Shown here piece after piece: positions 1 through 10,600 of a DNA stretch of 64,000 nucleotides. The stretch is taken from contig NC_003076.8 of assembly GCF_000001735.4 (NCBI RefSeq), positions 3,100,001 to 3,164,000 on the forward strand, read 5' to 3'. The notes beneath the pieces are model-generated. The model was not told where the DNA came from, did no database searches, and saw only the letters and a list, made by a program, of their open reading frames with translations. This stretch comes from Arabidopsis thaliana (Eukaryota; Streptophyta; Magnoliopsida; Brassicales; Brassicaceae). A program made the translations under genes and the position numbers. The first letter of the stretch is position 1. Each line of letters starts with the position of its first letter.

Positions 1-241
1 AAATCGAAGACGCACCATTGTTTGATTGCTTACTGATCAGCTTCCGATCGGTAGATAAGAGAGATTCGAGCTCTGAATTGGAGCTGGCTGCGGAAACGTG
101 AGCTCTAATATTGGGGAATACTCGTCTAGGGTTAGAAACAGAGGAGAGTTTGAAGGTGAAAAGTGTAGGGCAAGTAATAGTATTAGTGAAGAAGAAGGTC
201 GAACGAAGGTTTAAGCTATAGAGATTCGTCGTTAATACCAT
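1..241 (-). CDS. ABCF2: Plastid ABC-F ATPase, N-terminal fragment (probable ABCF2/GCN2, At5g09930)
   Basis: The minus strand opens with an ATG at 241-239 and stays open to the window edge (80 codons plus one base), so only the first exon's beginning is present. The translation starts MVLTTNLYSLNLRS and is rich in Ser, Thr, Asn and hydroxylated or hydrophobic residues with very few acidic residues for about 50 residues. That composition fits a chloroplast transit peptide. Around residue 48 it changes to a charged segment (SNSELESLLSTDRKLISKQS), which resembles the start of the mature part of plant plastid ABC-F proteins. ABC-F proteins carry two ABC ATPase cassettes and no membrane domain, and act on ribosomes. 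No Walker motif is inside the window, so the identity rests on the N-terminus and on my memory that ABCF2 neighbours the DUF1635 gene and MEF7. The coding call is firm and the family name is moderately sure. Confidence 0.72.
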   Translation of the reverse strand, partial: MVLTTNLYSLNLRSTFFFTNTITCPTLFTFKLSSVSNPRRVFPNIRAHVSAASSNSELESLLSTDRKLISKQSNNGASSI

Positions 242-1018
242 TGTTGGTATAAAATGTTAGACATCAAACGATTAAAACGAAGCTATTTTGATTGTTAAAG
301 AAAATGTAGGTTTTGATTGTTAACTCTCGAGGCTTCTATAGCGTGTGAGCGAAGAAGTGTCACGAACACACACGTATGCATGTGAAGCTCAAGGCTCATA
401 AATTGCCACGTGTCAAACCGCATAACCACTATTTTTCTAGATTACCACGTCACCGGATTGACAAATCGGGCACTAGTCTCACCCGTTTGTGCACATTACT
501 TTGGTTTCTAGGTTATTATTCGTGCATTAATCATTCACCGATAGCAAATAAGGAAAACAAAACACTAGGTTTATCAATATAGTCACACTCATTCCTAAAT
601 TATATTAAGTAATTAAAAAAGCGTCAAAGTACAGTACTTATGTCGAAATCGTACAATATCTAAGGTAATTAATCTATGTCACGATCTTAAGAAAGAACTA
701 TCAGTCTAAATATTATATTTCCCTAGTTAGAATGTCTAAATTACCTTATATACCGTTTGGCTTAAAACAAATCACCTTATATAGTGCAAGTGAATCACTA
801 GAATCTTCTCCGATAATCACAAACTCGAAAAGAACAAATAAGCTTTCCATTATAGATTAGGACATTGAATTAGAACACTAAAGTAAAAGGTTAGCTATAA
901 ATGCATACAATCTATTTAATAATACATTTTACCGCCTTATAAATGATGAATTCCCACATTTCTTTATTCTTCTTCGTCCTTCAAGATTTAACAAAACACA
1001 CAACAACAAAAAAAGACG
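242..1018. other. Divergent intergenic region, no gene
   Basis: This spacer separates the minus-strand ABC-F start from the plus-strand DUF1635 transcript. Both promoters must lie here. TATA-like TATAAAT occurs near 895 and near 936 and suits the plus-strand gene, whose leader seems to begin near 970. The short open frame at 376-582 has no recognisable content. Confidence 0.5.
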
Positions 1019-1045
1019 ATGGTGAAACTCATGGGGATGGTATAG
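1019..1045 (+). other. Upstream ORF (8 codons plus stop) in the leader of the DUF1635 gene
   Basis: An ATG at 1019 reads MVKLMGMV then TAG. A GT donor at 1068 (GAG|GTAAAT) and an AG acceptor at 1162-1163 (TTTGTGCAG) make a likely 5'-UTR intron, so this short frame would sit in leader exon 1, ahead of the main ATG at 1192. Leader uORFs usually lower translation of the main frame. Transcription of this segment is inferred, not shown. Confidence 0.4.
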
Positions 1046-1191
1046 CGTGAAAGATCGTAATTTTGAGGTAAATGTTTCTTCTAGTATATCTCCTCTAATT
1101 ATGAAAATAAATACATTATTCAACAATCACTAACTAAAAGTGTAACTTTCACACTTTGTGCAGAGCATATTTTTCAAGATAATATACAAAA

Positions 1192-1833
1192 ATGTATCAA
1201 GAAACTAAGCAATTTTATCATTTATGGCTACTTGCTGTCCAAGAAAGAGACGAAGCAAGAGAACATTTGAAACAATCACTCGTCGAACTGTCTAGATTAC
1301 AGGAATGTTTCAACACTATTCTTTTGTCCGAAGACCAACAAATACCCCATTATTCTTACTCAGAAACCACAGACGAAACCCCCGATCATCAAAAACTGTA
1401 TAGTTACAATAACTTCTCCAACGAGTCTCCTTCGCGATTCTCGTCCGCATCGTCGATCGATCTCGTCTCTAACTCAACTGTCTATTCCTCGCCGGAGACC
1501 TACGACTCTGATTGTTACAGCCTCCGGACGTTGCAGATGGGTTTTGCATTTGAGGAGAAGAAAGATTTTGAGACCCTTGTGCTGGAGAATATAGGACTCG
1601 GAAGAATGTTGCCGGAGAACGGTAAGTTCCAGCAAGCTATCATTGAAGCTGGATCGTTGGTTGACTCATTGTTCATAACCGGTCCGATTCCAAAATGGAG
1701 AAATCCTCCGGTTCAAATGTTGAGTCAAAGACCGCTTCTGAGTCATTCTATCGGAAAATGGAATTATGGTGGTCAGGGGATCATAAACCGGTCTTTCTCT
1801 GGCAAAATGCCACGGTTAAGCTTGATGCCTTAA
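1192..1833 (+). CDS. DUF1635 family protein (At5g09940), short N-terminus
   Basis: A 213-residue uninterrupted frame. The first 45 residues contain a heptad-like helical stretch (QERDEAREHLKQSLVELSRLQ) matching the second half of the coiled-coil region that opens DUF1635 proteins. The middle is Ser/Thr/Asp-rich and likely disordered (about 55-105). The C-terminal part has the conserved-looking LPENGKFQQAIIEAGSLVDSL and GPIPKWRNPP segments. DUF1635 members usually start with a longer MEEL-type helix, which is missing here, so either an upstream exon is lost or this paralogue is truncated. The function of DUF1635 is unknown. A likely 5'-UTR intron (1068-1163) precedes the start. The ATG at 1192 is the first in frame after the putative acceptor. 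Confidence 0.82.
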   Translation: MYQETKQFYHLWLLAVQERDEAREHLKQSLVELSRLQECFNTILLSEDQQIPHYSYSETTDETPDHQKLYSYNNFSNESPSRFSSASSIDLVSNSTVYSSPETYDSDCYSLRTLQMGFAFEEKKDFETLVLENIGLGRMLPENGKFQQAIIEAGSLVDSLFITGPIPKWRNPPVQMLSQRPLLSHSIGKWNYGGQGIINRSFSGKMPRLSLMP

Positions 1834-2092
1834 GTTTCCCTTGAAATTGATTTTATCATGATGTTTAACTTTTTTTTTGTATTTTTTACTAGAGAATTTG
1901 ATGCAATTAATCAAATAAATCATGTTATCTTTTTATTTATTTATCATCCATTCTTTACAGTACAATATGAAGTACTAAAAACAAAGATTTTAGGAAGAAA
2001 ATTCGTCTTTAGAGCCAAAGCCTCGAATCCTATATAAAGAGCATAAAGATAAGAATTCATATTCAAAAGACAAAGAAGAAGCTAAGTGAATT

Positions 2093-2296
2093 TTACCTCA
2101 TACCTTCCACTCTTCCAGCAGTAGCTACTGTTTTCTTGTGTGGTGGTAGCCTCCAGCTGCAGCCACTAGGCGACGCAGCATAACTTGAATGTGACTCACC
2201 ATTCAGACCTTTGTAGCACTGAGCAATAGAATCCACACGGAAAAATAAGTCAGAATTTTCATCGTCTAGTTCAAGACAAAGAGATTTTTTAGAGCC
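2093..2296 (-). other. Coding-like open frame of 67 codons downstream of MEF7 (possible 3'-UTR exon or unannotated exon)
   Basis: On the minus strand a frame without an initiator ATG runs from 2296 to a TAA at 2095-2093. It could follow an AG acceptor just upstream (GTTAATGAG|GC). The translation is non-repetitive and protein-like, with DDENSDLFFRVDSIAQCYKG and a Pro/Trp/Lys-containing tail ending RVEGMR. A second exon-like block lies at about 2410-2469 on the same strand (acceptor TGTGTAG, donor TCTCAAG|GTTTAC). Both lie where spliced 3'-UTR exons of MEF7 could be: a donor-like AAAG|GTATGA begins 17 bases after the MEF7 stop. I recognise no family. It may be UTR, a gene remnant or a small gene. 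Confidence 0.35.
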
Positions 2297-2876
2297 TCAT
2301 TAACAATATAAGCCATAAACCTGCATCTACATTCAGAATAAAGTGTGATCCTTCAGAGAGCTAGAGATCATTTTATGTAAGACATGAGCACCTCATTTTT
2401 GTAAACCTTGAGAAAAGACAAATCCATCTTTCAGCGGCACTTGCAGCTCTTCAAACGCACAACTCACCTACACAGAATAAGAGAAGAGCCATTCAGTTTA
2501 TAAAGAATAAGCAATAACTATATCCAAAGTTTTGCGATTGTTAAGCAAGATTTTTTGGGTCACTGTTATTGGAAAAATCCACTCAATATAATGTCATATG
2601 AGCCTTGAGCTTTTTCACACATATTTTCGAAAATAGAAAATAGATTCTTAACTTGCCAGACAAAGTTTAAGGTTAATATATAAAGGATAAAAATTGTAAC
2701 TCACTGATTTGATGCATCTGAACTTCGCATTCCATATGGGAAAGAACTATGGTTTAAGTCAATGAATGCTGAATCCAAGTAAAATCATCTGAAGAAACAG
2801 AGCATACATGAATAAGAGATTTAAAAGGAATCTCGATTGGAGGTTGATGGTCTTCATACCTTTGAGACTCATGGTA

Positions 2877-5864
2877 TCACCAGAAATCACTACAAGAACA
2901 TGCACCGTCTTGAAAATGATGAAACCTGTTTGAATCCCTTAGAATTATCTGTCTCCCTTCGATCTTTGATATATACTTGAAGGCAGAGTGGCAATCACCG
3001 CAAACTCTGAGGTTCTTCATTATTCTGATTGGCAGCGTAGAGCTCCTCTGGGCTGCGAGAACAAAAGCTACAGCGAGCTTCTCGCTGTGATAGCTCAGAA
3101 TCTCTTCCTTGTTCTCTTGCTCTAGATCATACAAGGCAAATCCTGTCTGTGGCACATAACCTGCGTCTCTCATCTTTCTGTTGAGCTCCTTGAGCTTCTT
3201 GTAGATCACATCAGCGTCTGGGTGTGACTTATCCCCAGCAACAAACATATGGACTCCATCCTTCATGGTGACCCAACTATAACCAGCTTCCTTTTTCACA
3301 TCTGCATCTTTCATTTTCTTTCTCGCCTTTACTAAATCTTCCCATCTTCCTCCAGCAGCATACATGTTACCAAGTAGCACATAGTTTACAGCGTTTTCTG
3401 GCTCCAATTGAAAAAGCATTTCTGCTGCTTTCTTTCCTAATTCTGCTTTTCGACCATTTGCTCTGCAACAAGCCCCAAGTACAGTCCTCCAGATGAGAAC
3501 ATTAGGCTTCATTGGCATTTTCTCGATGAAATCTTCCAACTTATCGAGTTCACCTGCACGGCCTAGCACGTCAGCCATACATGAGAAGTGTTCAATCCTA
3601 GGAGCTAAGCCATATGAATCACTCATAGATTCGAAATGTTTAAACCCTTCTTCAAGCAGACCCGCATGGCTACAAGCTGACAAGACTCCCACGAATGTAA
3701 CATGGTCAGGTGGTGTTTGGCCATCGAGCTTCATAGTTTCAAAAAGCTTCAAAGCTTCTTCTCCTTGCCCATGTCGTGCATAGCCCGAAATCATAGAGTT
3801 CCAAGAATATGAATTTCTTACAGGCATTGTGTTAAAAAACCTCAAAGCATAATCTAGTCTTCCACATTTGGAATACATGTCAACAAGTGCACTCCCAACT
3901 ACCACGTCAGATTCTAAACAAGCTCTCACCGAACAAGCATGCACTTCCATACCACGCTCTAGCGTTGCAACAGAAGCAAACGCGCTAAGAACAGTCGCAT
4001 ACATGAAACTATCCAATCTCTGACCTGTCTGCAACATAAACCAGACCAAATCCAAGGCCTTGGCAAGGAGCTCGTTATGTATATACCCCGAGATCATTGA
4101 GTTCCAAGTTACATTATCTCTTCTCTCTGCCATTCTAGAAAATATCTTCTCACACCCATCCATCTCCCCACACTTCCCATAACAAGCTATAAGCGCATTT
4201 TCAGTGGTTGCTTCATCTGCAATATTGTTCTTTAAAGCTAGTCCGTGTATCTGCTTGCCCAGTTCACCAAATGAAAGGGATGAAACGGCTGAAAGAACGC
4301 TTGAAAAGGTTATTCTATTAAGTTTCTGTCCTGCTCGTTGTGCATTCAAGAAACATACCACGGCTTCAGGTAATGACCGTTCTGAACGGGCTAAAGCTCC
4401 TATTATAGAATTCCAAGACACCTGATCATGCTCTGGCATTGAGGAAAATATCTTACGGCATTCATTGAGATAGCCGGTCTCTGCATACAGTGTCATAAGC
4501 GCATTTGAAACTGAAACATTCAAATCAATCCCCAACTTGAGGCTCTCTCCATGAATCTGTTGTCCTAATTTTGCCCATTTCAAGCTCGCGCATGAGCTTA
4601 GCGAACTAATCAGTGTGAAACTTCCAGGCAAGATGTCATGTCGTCTCATACTTTTGTAGCGTTCAACTGCTTCTATGAAACAGCCGTTTTGGTCAAGACC
4701 AGTGATCATGGAGTTCCAGGAGACAGAATCTTTATCGGTCATGAAATAGAAAACACGTCTAGCGTCAGCTATTGAGCCGCACTTAGCATACATATTAACA
4801 AGGCCATTTCCAATGCCAACCATGAAGTCAACTAAGCCAGTTGTTATTACATGTCCATGAACCTCTCTGCCTTTTTTCAGACCAACTTCCTCTGCTAGAG
4901 AATACTCAGGAAATGAGCTCAGGAGAATCACGTATGACTCAGGACTAACATCAATCATGCTATTCATATCCATAAAGAGTTTAGTTGCTTCTTCTCCCCA
5001 TTTCTGTCGCACCAGACCAACCATTAGACCATTTAAGGTGACCGCATTTCTTGTTTCCATCTGATTAAAAACCTTCCTAGCATAACTCAATGAACCAGAC
5101 TTTGCAAATGCACTCACCAGTCCGCTGCCAACAAAAAGATCTGTGAGCAACCCTGATTTCTGTATGGTGCACATGATCTGCTCGAGCAAACGAACATCTG
5201 GTTCAGTCAAAGAACAAGCAGTAGTTACAAGACTACCAAAAGTGTATTCAGTTGGTCTAGAACCATCATATTGCATGCTAGAGAAAATCCTAAACGCAGA
5301 TCTCTGATCCCCAGCCTGTGAATAAACCGAAATAATCGAATTCCATGAAACAGAATTCTTAACTTCTATGTCACCGAAAGCACAGAGAGCATAACCGACA
5401 GACCCGATACATTTCCAGTACATTGATATGAGCACATTAGAAACAACTGCATCCACTGCATAAGAAAGTTTGAACATCAGGCCATGAATTTGTCTCCCGA
5501 AAAGAATCCCAACAGAACCTATCTCCTGACAAGCCCGAAGAACACTAACAAAAGCGTATTGATTAGAAAAAATCCCTTCTTTAACCATATCTCTCAAAAA
5601 CACTAAAGCTTCCTTATGTTCTCCATTACGACTATATCCTGAAACAATACACGCCCAAGAAACACAGTTCCTAAGAGGCATTTCGTCAAACACCTTACGT
5701 GCAGAAACCGAATCACCCGTTTCAAGATAAGCATTGATGAGGTTGTTGCACAAGTAGACATCTTTATCTAACCTATTCTTATATAATCGGGAATGGAAGA
5801 ATCTAGCAGCTCCTCTATGTCCAACGCAGCTCTGAACAAAAGAAAGAGGAACACAATTAGTCAT
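2877..5864 (-). CDS. MEF7: PPR-DYW RNA-editing factor MEF7 (At5g09950)
   Basis: A single-exon 995-residue pentatricopeptide repeat protein of the PLS class. Tandem repeats run from about residue 35 to 800, with the recurring cores VSWNSMISGY, NALIxxYxKCG and ACSHAGLLEEG. E/E+ domains follow, then a C-terminal DYW cytidine-deaminase-like domain with the zinc ligands HSEK (YHSEKLAVAF) and CGDCHS. The protein ends CSCSDFW, a DFW variant of DYW. DYW proteins bind organellar transcripts through the repeats and convert specific C to U. From memory, MEF7 acts on mitochondrial sites in ccb206, cob, nad2 and nad4L. The N-terminus (MTNCVPLSFVQSCVGHRG-AARFFHSRL) is rich in Arg, Ser and hydrophobic residues and fits mitochondrial targeting. 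Lack of introns in the coding part is typical of the family. A donor-like GTATGA shortly after the stop suggests introns in the 3' UTR. Confidence 0.95.
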   Translation of the reverse strand: MTNCVPLSFVQSCVGHRGAARFFHSRLYKNRLDKDVYLCNNLINAYLETGDSVSARKVFDEMPLRNCVSWACIVSGYSRNGEHKEALVFLRDMVKEGIFSNQYAFVSVLRACQEIGSVGILFGRQIHGLMFKLSYAVDAVVSNVLISMYWKCIGSVGYALCAFGDIEVKNSVSWNSIISVYSQAGDQRSAFRIFSSMQYDGSRPTEYTFGSLVTTACSLTEPDVRLLEQIMCTIQKSGLLTDLFVGSGLVSAFAKSGSLSYARKVFNQMETRNAVTLNGLMVGLVRQKWGEEATKLFMDMNSMIDVSPESYVILLSSFPEYSLAEEVGLKKGREVHGHVITTGLVDFMVGIGNGLVNMYAKCGSIADARRVFYFMTDKDSVSWNSMITGLDQNGCFIEAVERYKSMRRHDILPGSFTLISSLSSCASLKWAKLGQQIHGESLKLGIDLNVSVSNALMTLYAETGYLNECRKIFSSMPEHDQVSWNSIIGALARSERSLPEAVVCFLNAQRAGQKLNRITFSSVLSAVSSLSFGELGKQIHGLALKNNIADEATTENALIACYGKCGEMDGCEKIFSRMAERRDNVTWNSMISGYIHNELLAKALDLVWFMLQTGQRLDSFMYATVLSAFASVATLERGMEVHACSVRACLESDVVVGSALVDMYSKCGRLDYALRFFNTMPVRNSYSWNSMISGYARHGQGEEALKLFETMKLDGQTPPDHVTFVGVLSACSHAGLLEEGFKHFESMSDSYGLAPRIEHFSCMADVLGRAGELDKLEDFIEKMPMKPNVLIWRTVLGACCRANGRKAELGKKAAEMLFQLEPENAVNYVLLGNMYAAGGRWEDLVKARKKMKDADVKKEAGYSWVTMKDGVHMFVAGDKSHPDADVIYKKLKELNRKMRDAGYVPQTGFALYDLEQENKEEILSYHSEKLAVAFVLAAQRSSTLPIRIMKNLRVCGDCHSAFKYISKIEGRQIILRDSNRFHHFQDGACSCSDFW

Positions 5865-6502
5865 TAAAAATCTCTGTACTCCAAAACCAACAACAGGGTT
5901 TCGTTTAGTGGAGAAGACTTACGTTTAGAAACGACATGAGGGAAGCTAAATCAAATCCAAAACCAAAAAAAAAAAATCGCGCGAACACACAAACAGATCC
6001 TCAGTGGACGTTAACTGGCCTAAACGTCGACGTTTCATAATTAGTTTGTGAGACTTCCCAGAATTTTAAATGGGCTTATTTAGTGAGCCCAATACGGACC
6101 AATAATGGAGATCAACATTCATAATATTATATTACTATTATGCCCTCGACATCATATCATTTATTTCTGGCCAACACGGAAAGGAAAGGATAAAAAAGTC
6201 GTAAATGGCATTATCGTGATTATTAGACACTTCCTCGGACTTTCCGTAATTATCTGGTAGTATCATTGCTCCATAAAGAAAAAAATGAAATAAAAATGAA
6301 TAGTGATTGCTGATTGGGTATAATTCGAGCTGTTTTTTTGCTGTAATAATTTCACAATTCTCTTTTTTTTTCGCTTTTAAATAATTTTGTCTCTCCATCT
6401 TCTTCTCTTTTGCTAGTCTCTCATATCAGCTAAGAAAAGAAATTCAGAACAAAAAAATAACACAAAGCTCTGTGTTTCTGTCTATCTGTTGAATCAAATC
6501 AT
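5865..6502. other. Divergent promoter region between MEF7 and the NOI gene
   Basis: No gene seen. The region is AT-rich with a GCGCGAAC block near 5978. The minus-strand open frame at 6138-6398 overlaps the leader of the plus-strand gene and has low-complexity content. Confidence 0.5.
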
Positions 6503-7658
6503 ATGGAAGACGATCGAAAAGAGGTATAACCATCTGTTTTATTATCTCTTGTTAGTTTCCCCATAAAGTTTCTTTAGGAAACTTTGATTTTACTAAGAAA
6601 TCGAGATCTGCTTGTTTGGATTTTTTCGAGAATTGAACATTGGTTTTGTAGAGCTAATCAAGCTCCAAGCACTACTGATACTGTTTATATTGAAGATTTT
6701 GATTAAAAATCAGCACTAATCTTGGTAATCGGAAACAAAAAAAATTGAGTTAGTAGTATATTCTAAAGTTTCATCCTTTTTCACATCTCGATAAGCTGAA
6801 ATTTTGTTATCACGAGGTATATTTTCTACTAGTACTTGGTAAGTTCGAAACTTTATTGGATTGATAAAGAAAAGATCTTACTTTACCCTGATTTTATCGA
6901 TCATTGATTAAACCAAAGCTTGTAAATTGTCCCATAAAGTCAAGAACTTGACTTTGTTTCTTAGAGAGTTCGTCCTCTTTCTTCTTCACTTGCTTGCTCA
7001 TGATGCATCGTTTTGTAAATAGCTCTGTTTTTTTTTCCTTTAAGTATATGCTTCATTATGATTTATGAAACCTTTTTAAGTTTGGTAATGTTTGTTTCGA
7101 AATGTCTTTGTTTTTGCAGAAGAACACTCCGTGGCTATCAGTGCCACAGTTTGGTGATTGGGACCAAAAAGGAGGAGGAACAATGCCTGATTACTCTATG
7201 GATTTCACTAAGATTAGAGAGATGAGGAAACAAAACAAGAGAGACCCTTCTCGAGCCAGTTTAGGCAATGAGGAAGAGCTCATTAAGCCACCCGAGTCAG
7301 CAACATCAACTGCTGAGCTTACCACGGTCCAAAGTGAAAACCAACGAGAGTTCTCTCCCAGCCACCATCATCAACCACATTCTCCTTCTGTAAGATTCTT
7401 CACCATTATTTGGTTTATATCATATTATTCCTTAATTATATTTGCATTACTATCATTAAGACATTTAGAGGCATATTACTATATTAGCACATGGTTTTGT
7501 AATCTTGCAATCTATATACAGTATTAAAATTTTGAATAGTTGTATTTGAGCTGGTAGTGATTATCACTGTGGAATAGATGAGAATTTGGTGTGGTTGTTT
7601 TTTTTGACAGACGAGGAGAAGTATGTTCAGCTGCTTCAACTGCTGCGTTAAAGCTTGA
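6503..7658 (+). CDS. NOI/RIN4-like small protein (At5g09960)
   Basis: Three exons: 6503-6523, 7120-7389 and 7611-7658, giving 112 residues. The first exon encodes only MEDDRKE. The second carries the NOI signature found in RIN4 and its relatives: a PQFGDWD core (about residues 17-23) followed by G-rich and YSMDFTKIREM segments. A long polar linker with His/Pro-rich SHHHQPHSPS follows. The last exon ends SMFSCFNCCVKA, a cysteine cluster like the acylated C-terminus that anchors RIN4 to the plasma membrane. RIN4-family proteins are immune regulators targeted by bacterial effectors; the role of this single-NOI paralogue is not established to my knowledge. TAIR-style names such as sorbin/SH3-related do not describe it well. 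All introns are GT-AG and in phase 0. Confidence 0.85.
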
Positions 7659-10600
7659 AGATTTCTTCTTGAGCAAAGTAGCAGTTTTATTATTGACTTG
7701 TGATTTGAATGTGGAAATGTGTTAATGTCATGACACTTTAATATATGTTCCAATCCATTTTTCTTTTTCTTTGGGAACCATATAAGCTCTATTACAAGGA
7801 AAAGATTATGGGGGAAATTAAGTATACACAAAAACATAATCGTCTCTATTAGTACACTCTCTGTTTTATCTAAGGAAAAACATGGACAGTGATCCGAATG
7901 AAAAGTATTACTGGCCACAAAAACATAATCATCTCTTTGAAATATGCAATGGGCCTGTAGAGACAAACAAAATTAAAAAGGCCTTTTTGTTTTTAAAGGG
8001 CTTTAATGGGCCCAACAAGTATCTTCATGCAAGGAGTTGGAGTTAACATTTAATTTAGGATTGAATCTTGAAACTTGGGTCTAACCTGACCTGAAACATT
8101 AGGTTAGAGTTTTTCGGGGCTTAATTCGACCGAATTCGAAAAGGTCCTAGAAGCCCAAAATAATCGAGGTTTGTTTGCCAAATAGGAAAAATCAAAAATT
8201 ATGGAACGTTTAACTATGTTTAGTGTAAGTTTCTTACTTTATGTTTTAAATTTCAATATATAACCATTTGCATTATTTTAAACATTTTGGTTTAGTTATA
8301 ATATGATTTGAAAATATATGACAAAAGGCAACATTGATTTTATTTCAAATACGATACTTTAGCAATAGTTATTATGAGAGATATGGATAGAAAAAGTGGA
8401 GATTCAAACACATCAACGTTATATTGAGTTAACTTGTATGATGTGTGATGTTCCAAAGTATGAAGTATCTCAATAATTCCAATAGCATCGTATTAATGTG
8501 CAAGTTTTTAAGAATAAACAGAAACCGTAATTTTCCAAGACACAAAGAAACATGCACATGGTGGTTGTGAATTTGTATAGAAAATTTTCACTTTCTTGAT
8601 TCGAAGTGTGTTTGGTTTTCTTACTTTGGCATTTGAATTAACTTGGATTTGAAGCAACAAAAATATTGATTGAGATAAAATAAAAACAAACACATGCCTA
8701 TCTTATAGTCCTATTTAGACAGAGATCGGAGTAGCCCAATTGACATGTCTACACTCTGCCTAAATTATATGAAAAGTTGGCCCCTACTAGCATGACGACG
8801 TGGCAGAGATGACGAAATTGTCGACTGTCAACATCATATGTTTAGTCTTGTTTCAGCCCAACTCCCATGTCCCTACCTGCCTTAGGTTTATTTCTCGTTA
8901 CATTTATGAAAACCAAAATTTTAATAGCAATGGTGTAAAAAAGATGCCCAAAATGCTGAATATAAAGCTTAACCTACACAAAAATAATTATTGATAGCCG
9001 ACTAGCTAGTGATATAGTTGTTTGGGGGTCTAAAGATTTTAGGATAAGCCGATTACGATTAGAACACCACTATAAATTGTTGTCCATTGATGTACTTTGT
9101 AACAATATGTTAACGTCATTCAAATATATGAAATCACGGACTTAAAATCATGAATTATACTTGAATTAGGATTTAAAATATGTCATATTCTCGTTGATAT
9201 CATGTTTCTACCTTTATTCTTGCGTAAACAATACAAAACATGTGGACGACCAAAGCCTTTTCCATTGCTTGCTTTCAAGAAGTCAGAAGGGATAAAACGT
9301 TCTGACCAAATCAGACGGACTCTCGTTCAAAACTGACACGCTTGAGACAACATTACATAGAGAAACTAGCTTGTCAGTGAGGTCAAACGTTCATAAGATA
9401 GTTTTTTTCCTTGGAAAATTTCACGTTACGGTTTTTATGATTCACTTGTCGCATTAATTATACAATCTTGGTCTTGTTGAGATCATGTTTTATACCTTAG
9501 TTATCGTGCCCTTTGAATTATAGCTACCGTTTCAATTTATATTAGTCCCATCACGTATCATTAGATTTTCCTTACAAGCCTGAAATATCCAAAAATACTC
9601 TTCATTAAAATGGTAATTACGTTAGATTAACGTGAAATTTGTCGCCACGTCGTAGAATGTATACGTAGCTCATTAAAGATGCATACAGTTTTAGTATTAT
9701 TACCTGAATCTTAGAAGATTGTGAAACAAAGATCGAATTTCTAGGATGCATATAGAAAGGTACAATGTACTTTGAGTACTTAGGGGACATTAAGATGGTT
9801 CATGTCTCCTATCATTTACTCTTATTTGTCGACCCGCCCCATTCCCTGCCAAACCTCCCTTCTTCACCATTCACACTTTTTTCTTTTCTTTGACCAATTG
9901 AAAAATTATTTATATACATTAATTAATAGTTAAAAGTAAACAAAATGAGAAGCACCAATCTATTTTGGTTAATTTTCCATTTAGATGTAACTTTCATGAT
10001 AGATGTTGAGATTCAAACCTATTACCTAATATGTTAAGCATGAAGAATGGATGATTTGGTGCATCCCAACCTCGGCCTCTAAGATTCCACAACGGATTCC
10101 TCTAACTTTCACCAATTTGTTAGGCTTTTTTATTCAATATTTTCACAAGCATTATCTTCAAAGAAAACGGTAAACGACGAGCTAGAAATATGCAACATAC
10201 AAATTGCATGAGACGTTTAGTTAACTGGTTTTCTAATGTGATTTGATTGTCTCTTGTTCTTATTATTAAAGATTATATATTCTCGTAAATGAAAATTGTT
10301 TTATGTGAAACGGCATTTGCTTAATCTAACGCCTAAGTAAAAATCTAGTGTTCTACATCATGTGTTCGAATTAGATCTATGTTCAAAATGTGCGATGTGT
10401 TTTTACATATTATTATTGTATATACTACTGACTACAGTTTGTCGTAGTATACGTCTTATAGAAATTTTGATTGAGCATTGAGGAGTTCTTTTGAGTAATT
10501 TGTATGTTGCTATTTAGATTATGTATTTGCAAATTAAATTGTTAGATTTGTACGTCGTAAACGATATAAATATTTTAAATATGATAAGTGATAAATAGGA

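Noticed and set aside
3493..4425. Plus-strand open frames of 73-96 codons
   Set aside because: They are mirror frames of the MEF7 coding sequence.
7484..7966. 160-codon minus-strand open frame
   Set aside because: It is antisense to the last exon and 3' UTR of the NOI gene, and is Leu/Ile/His-rich as expected from AT-rich UTR.
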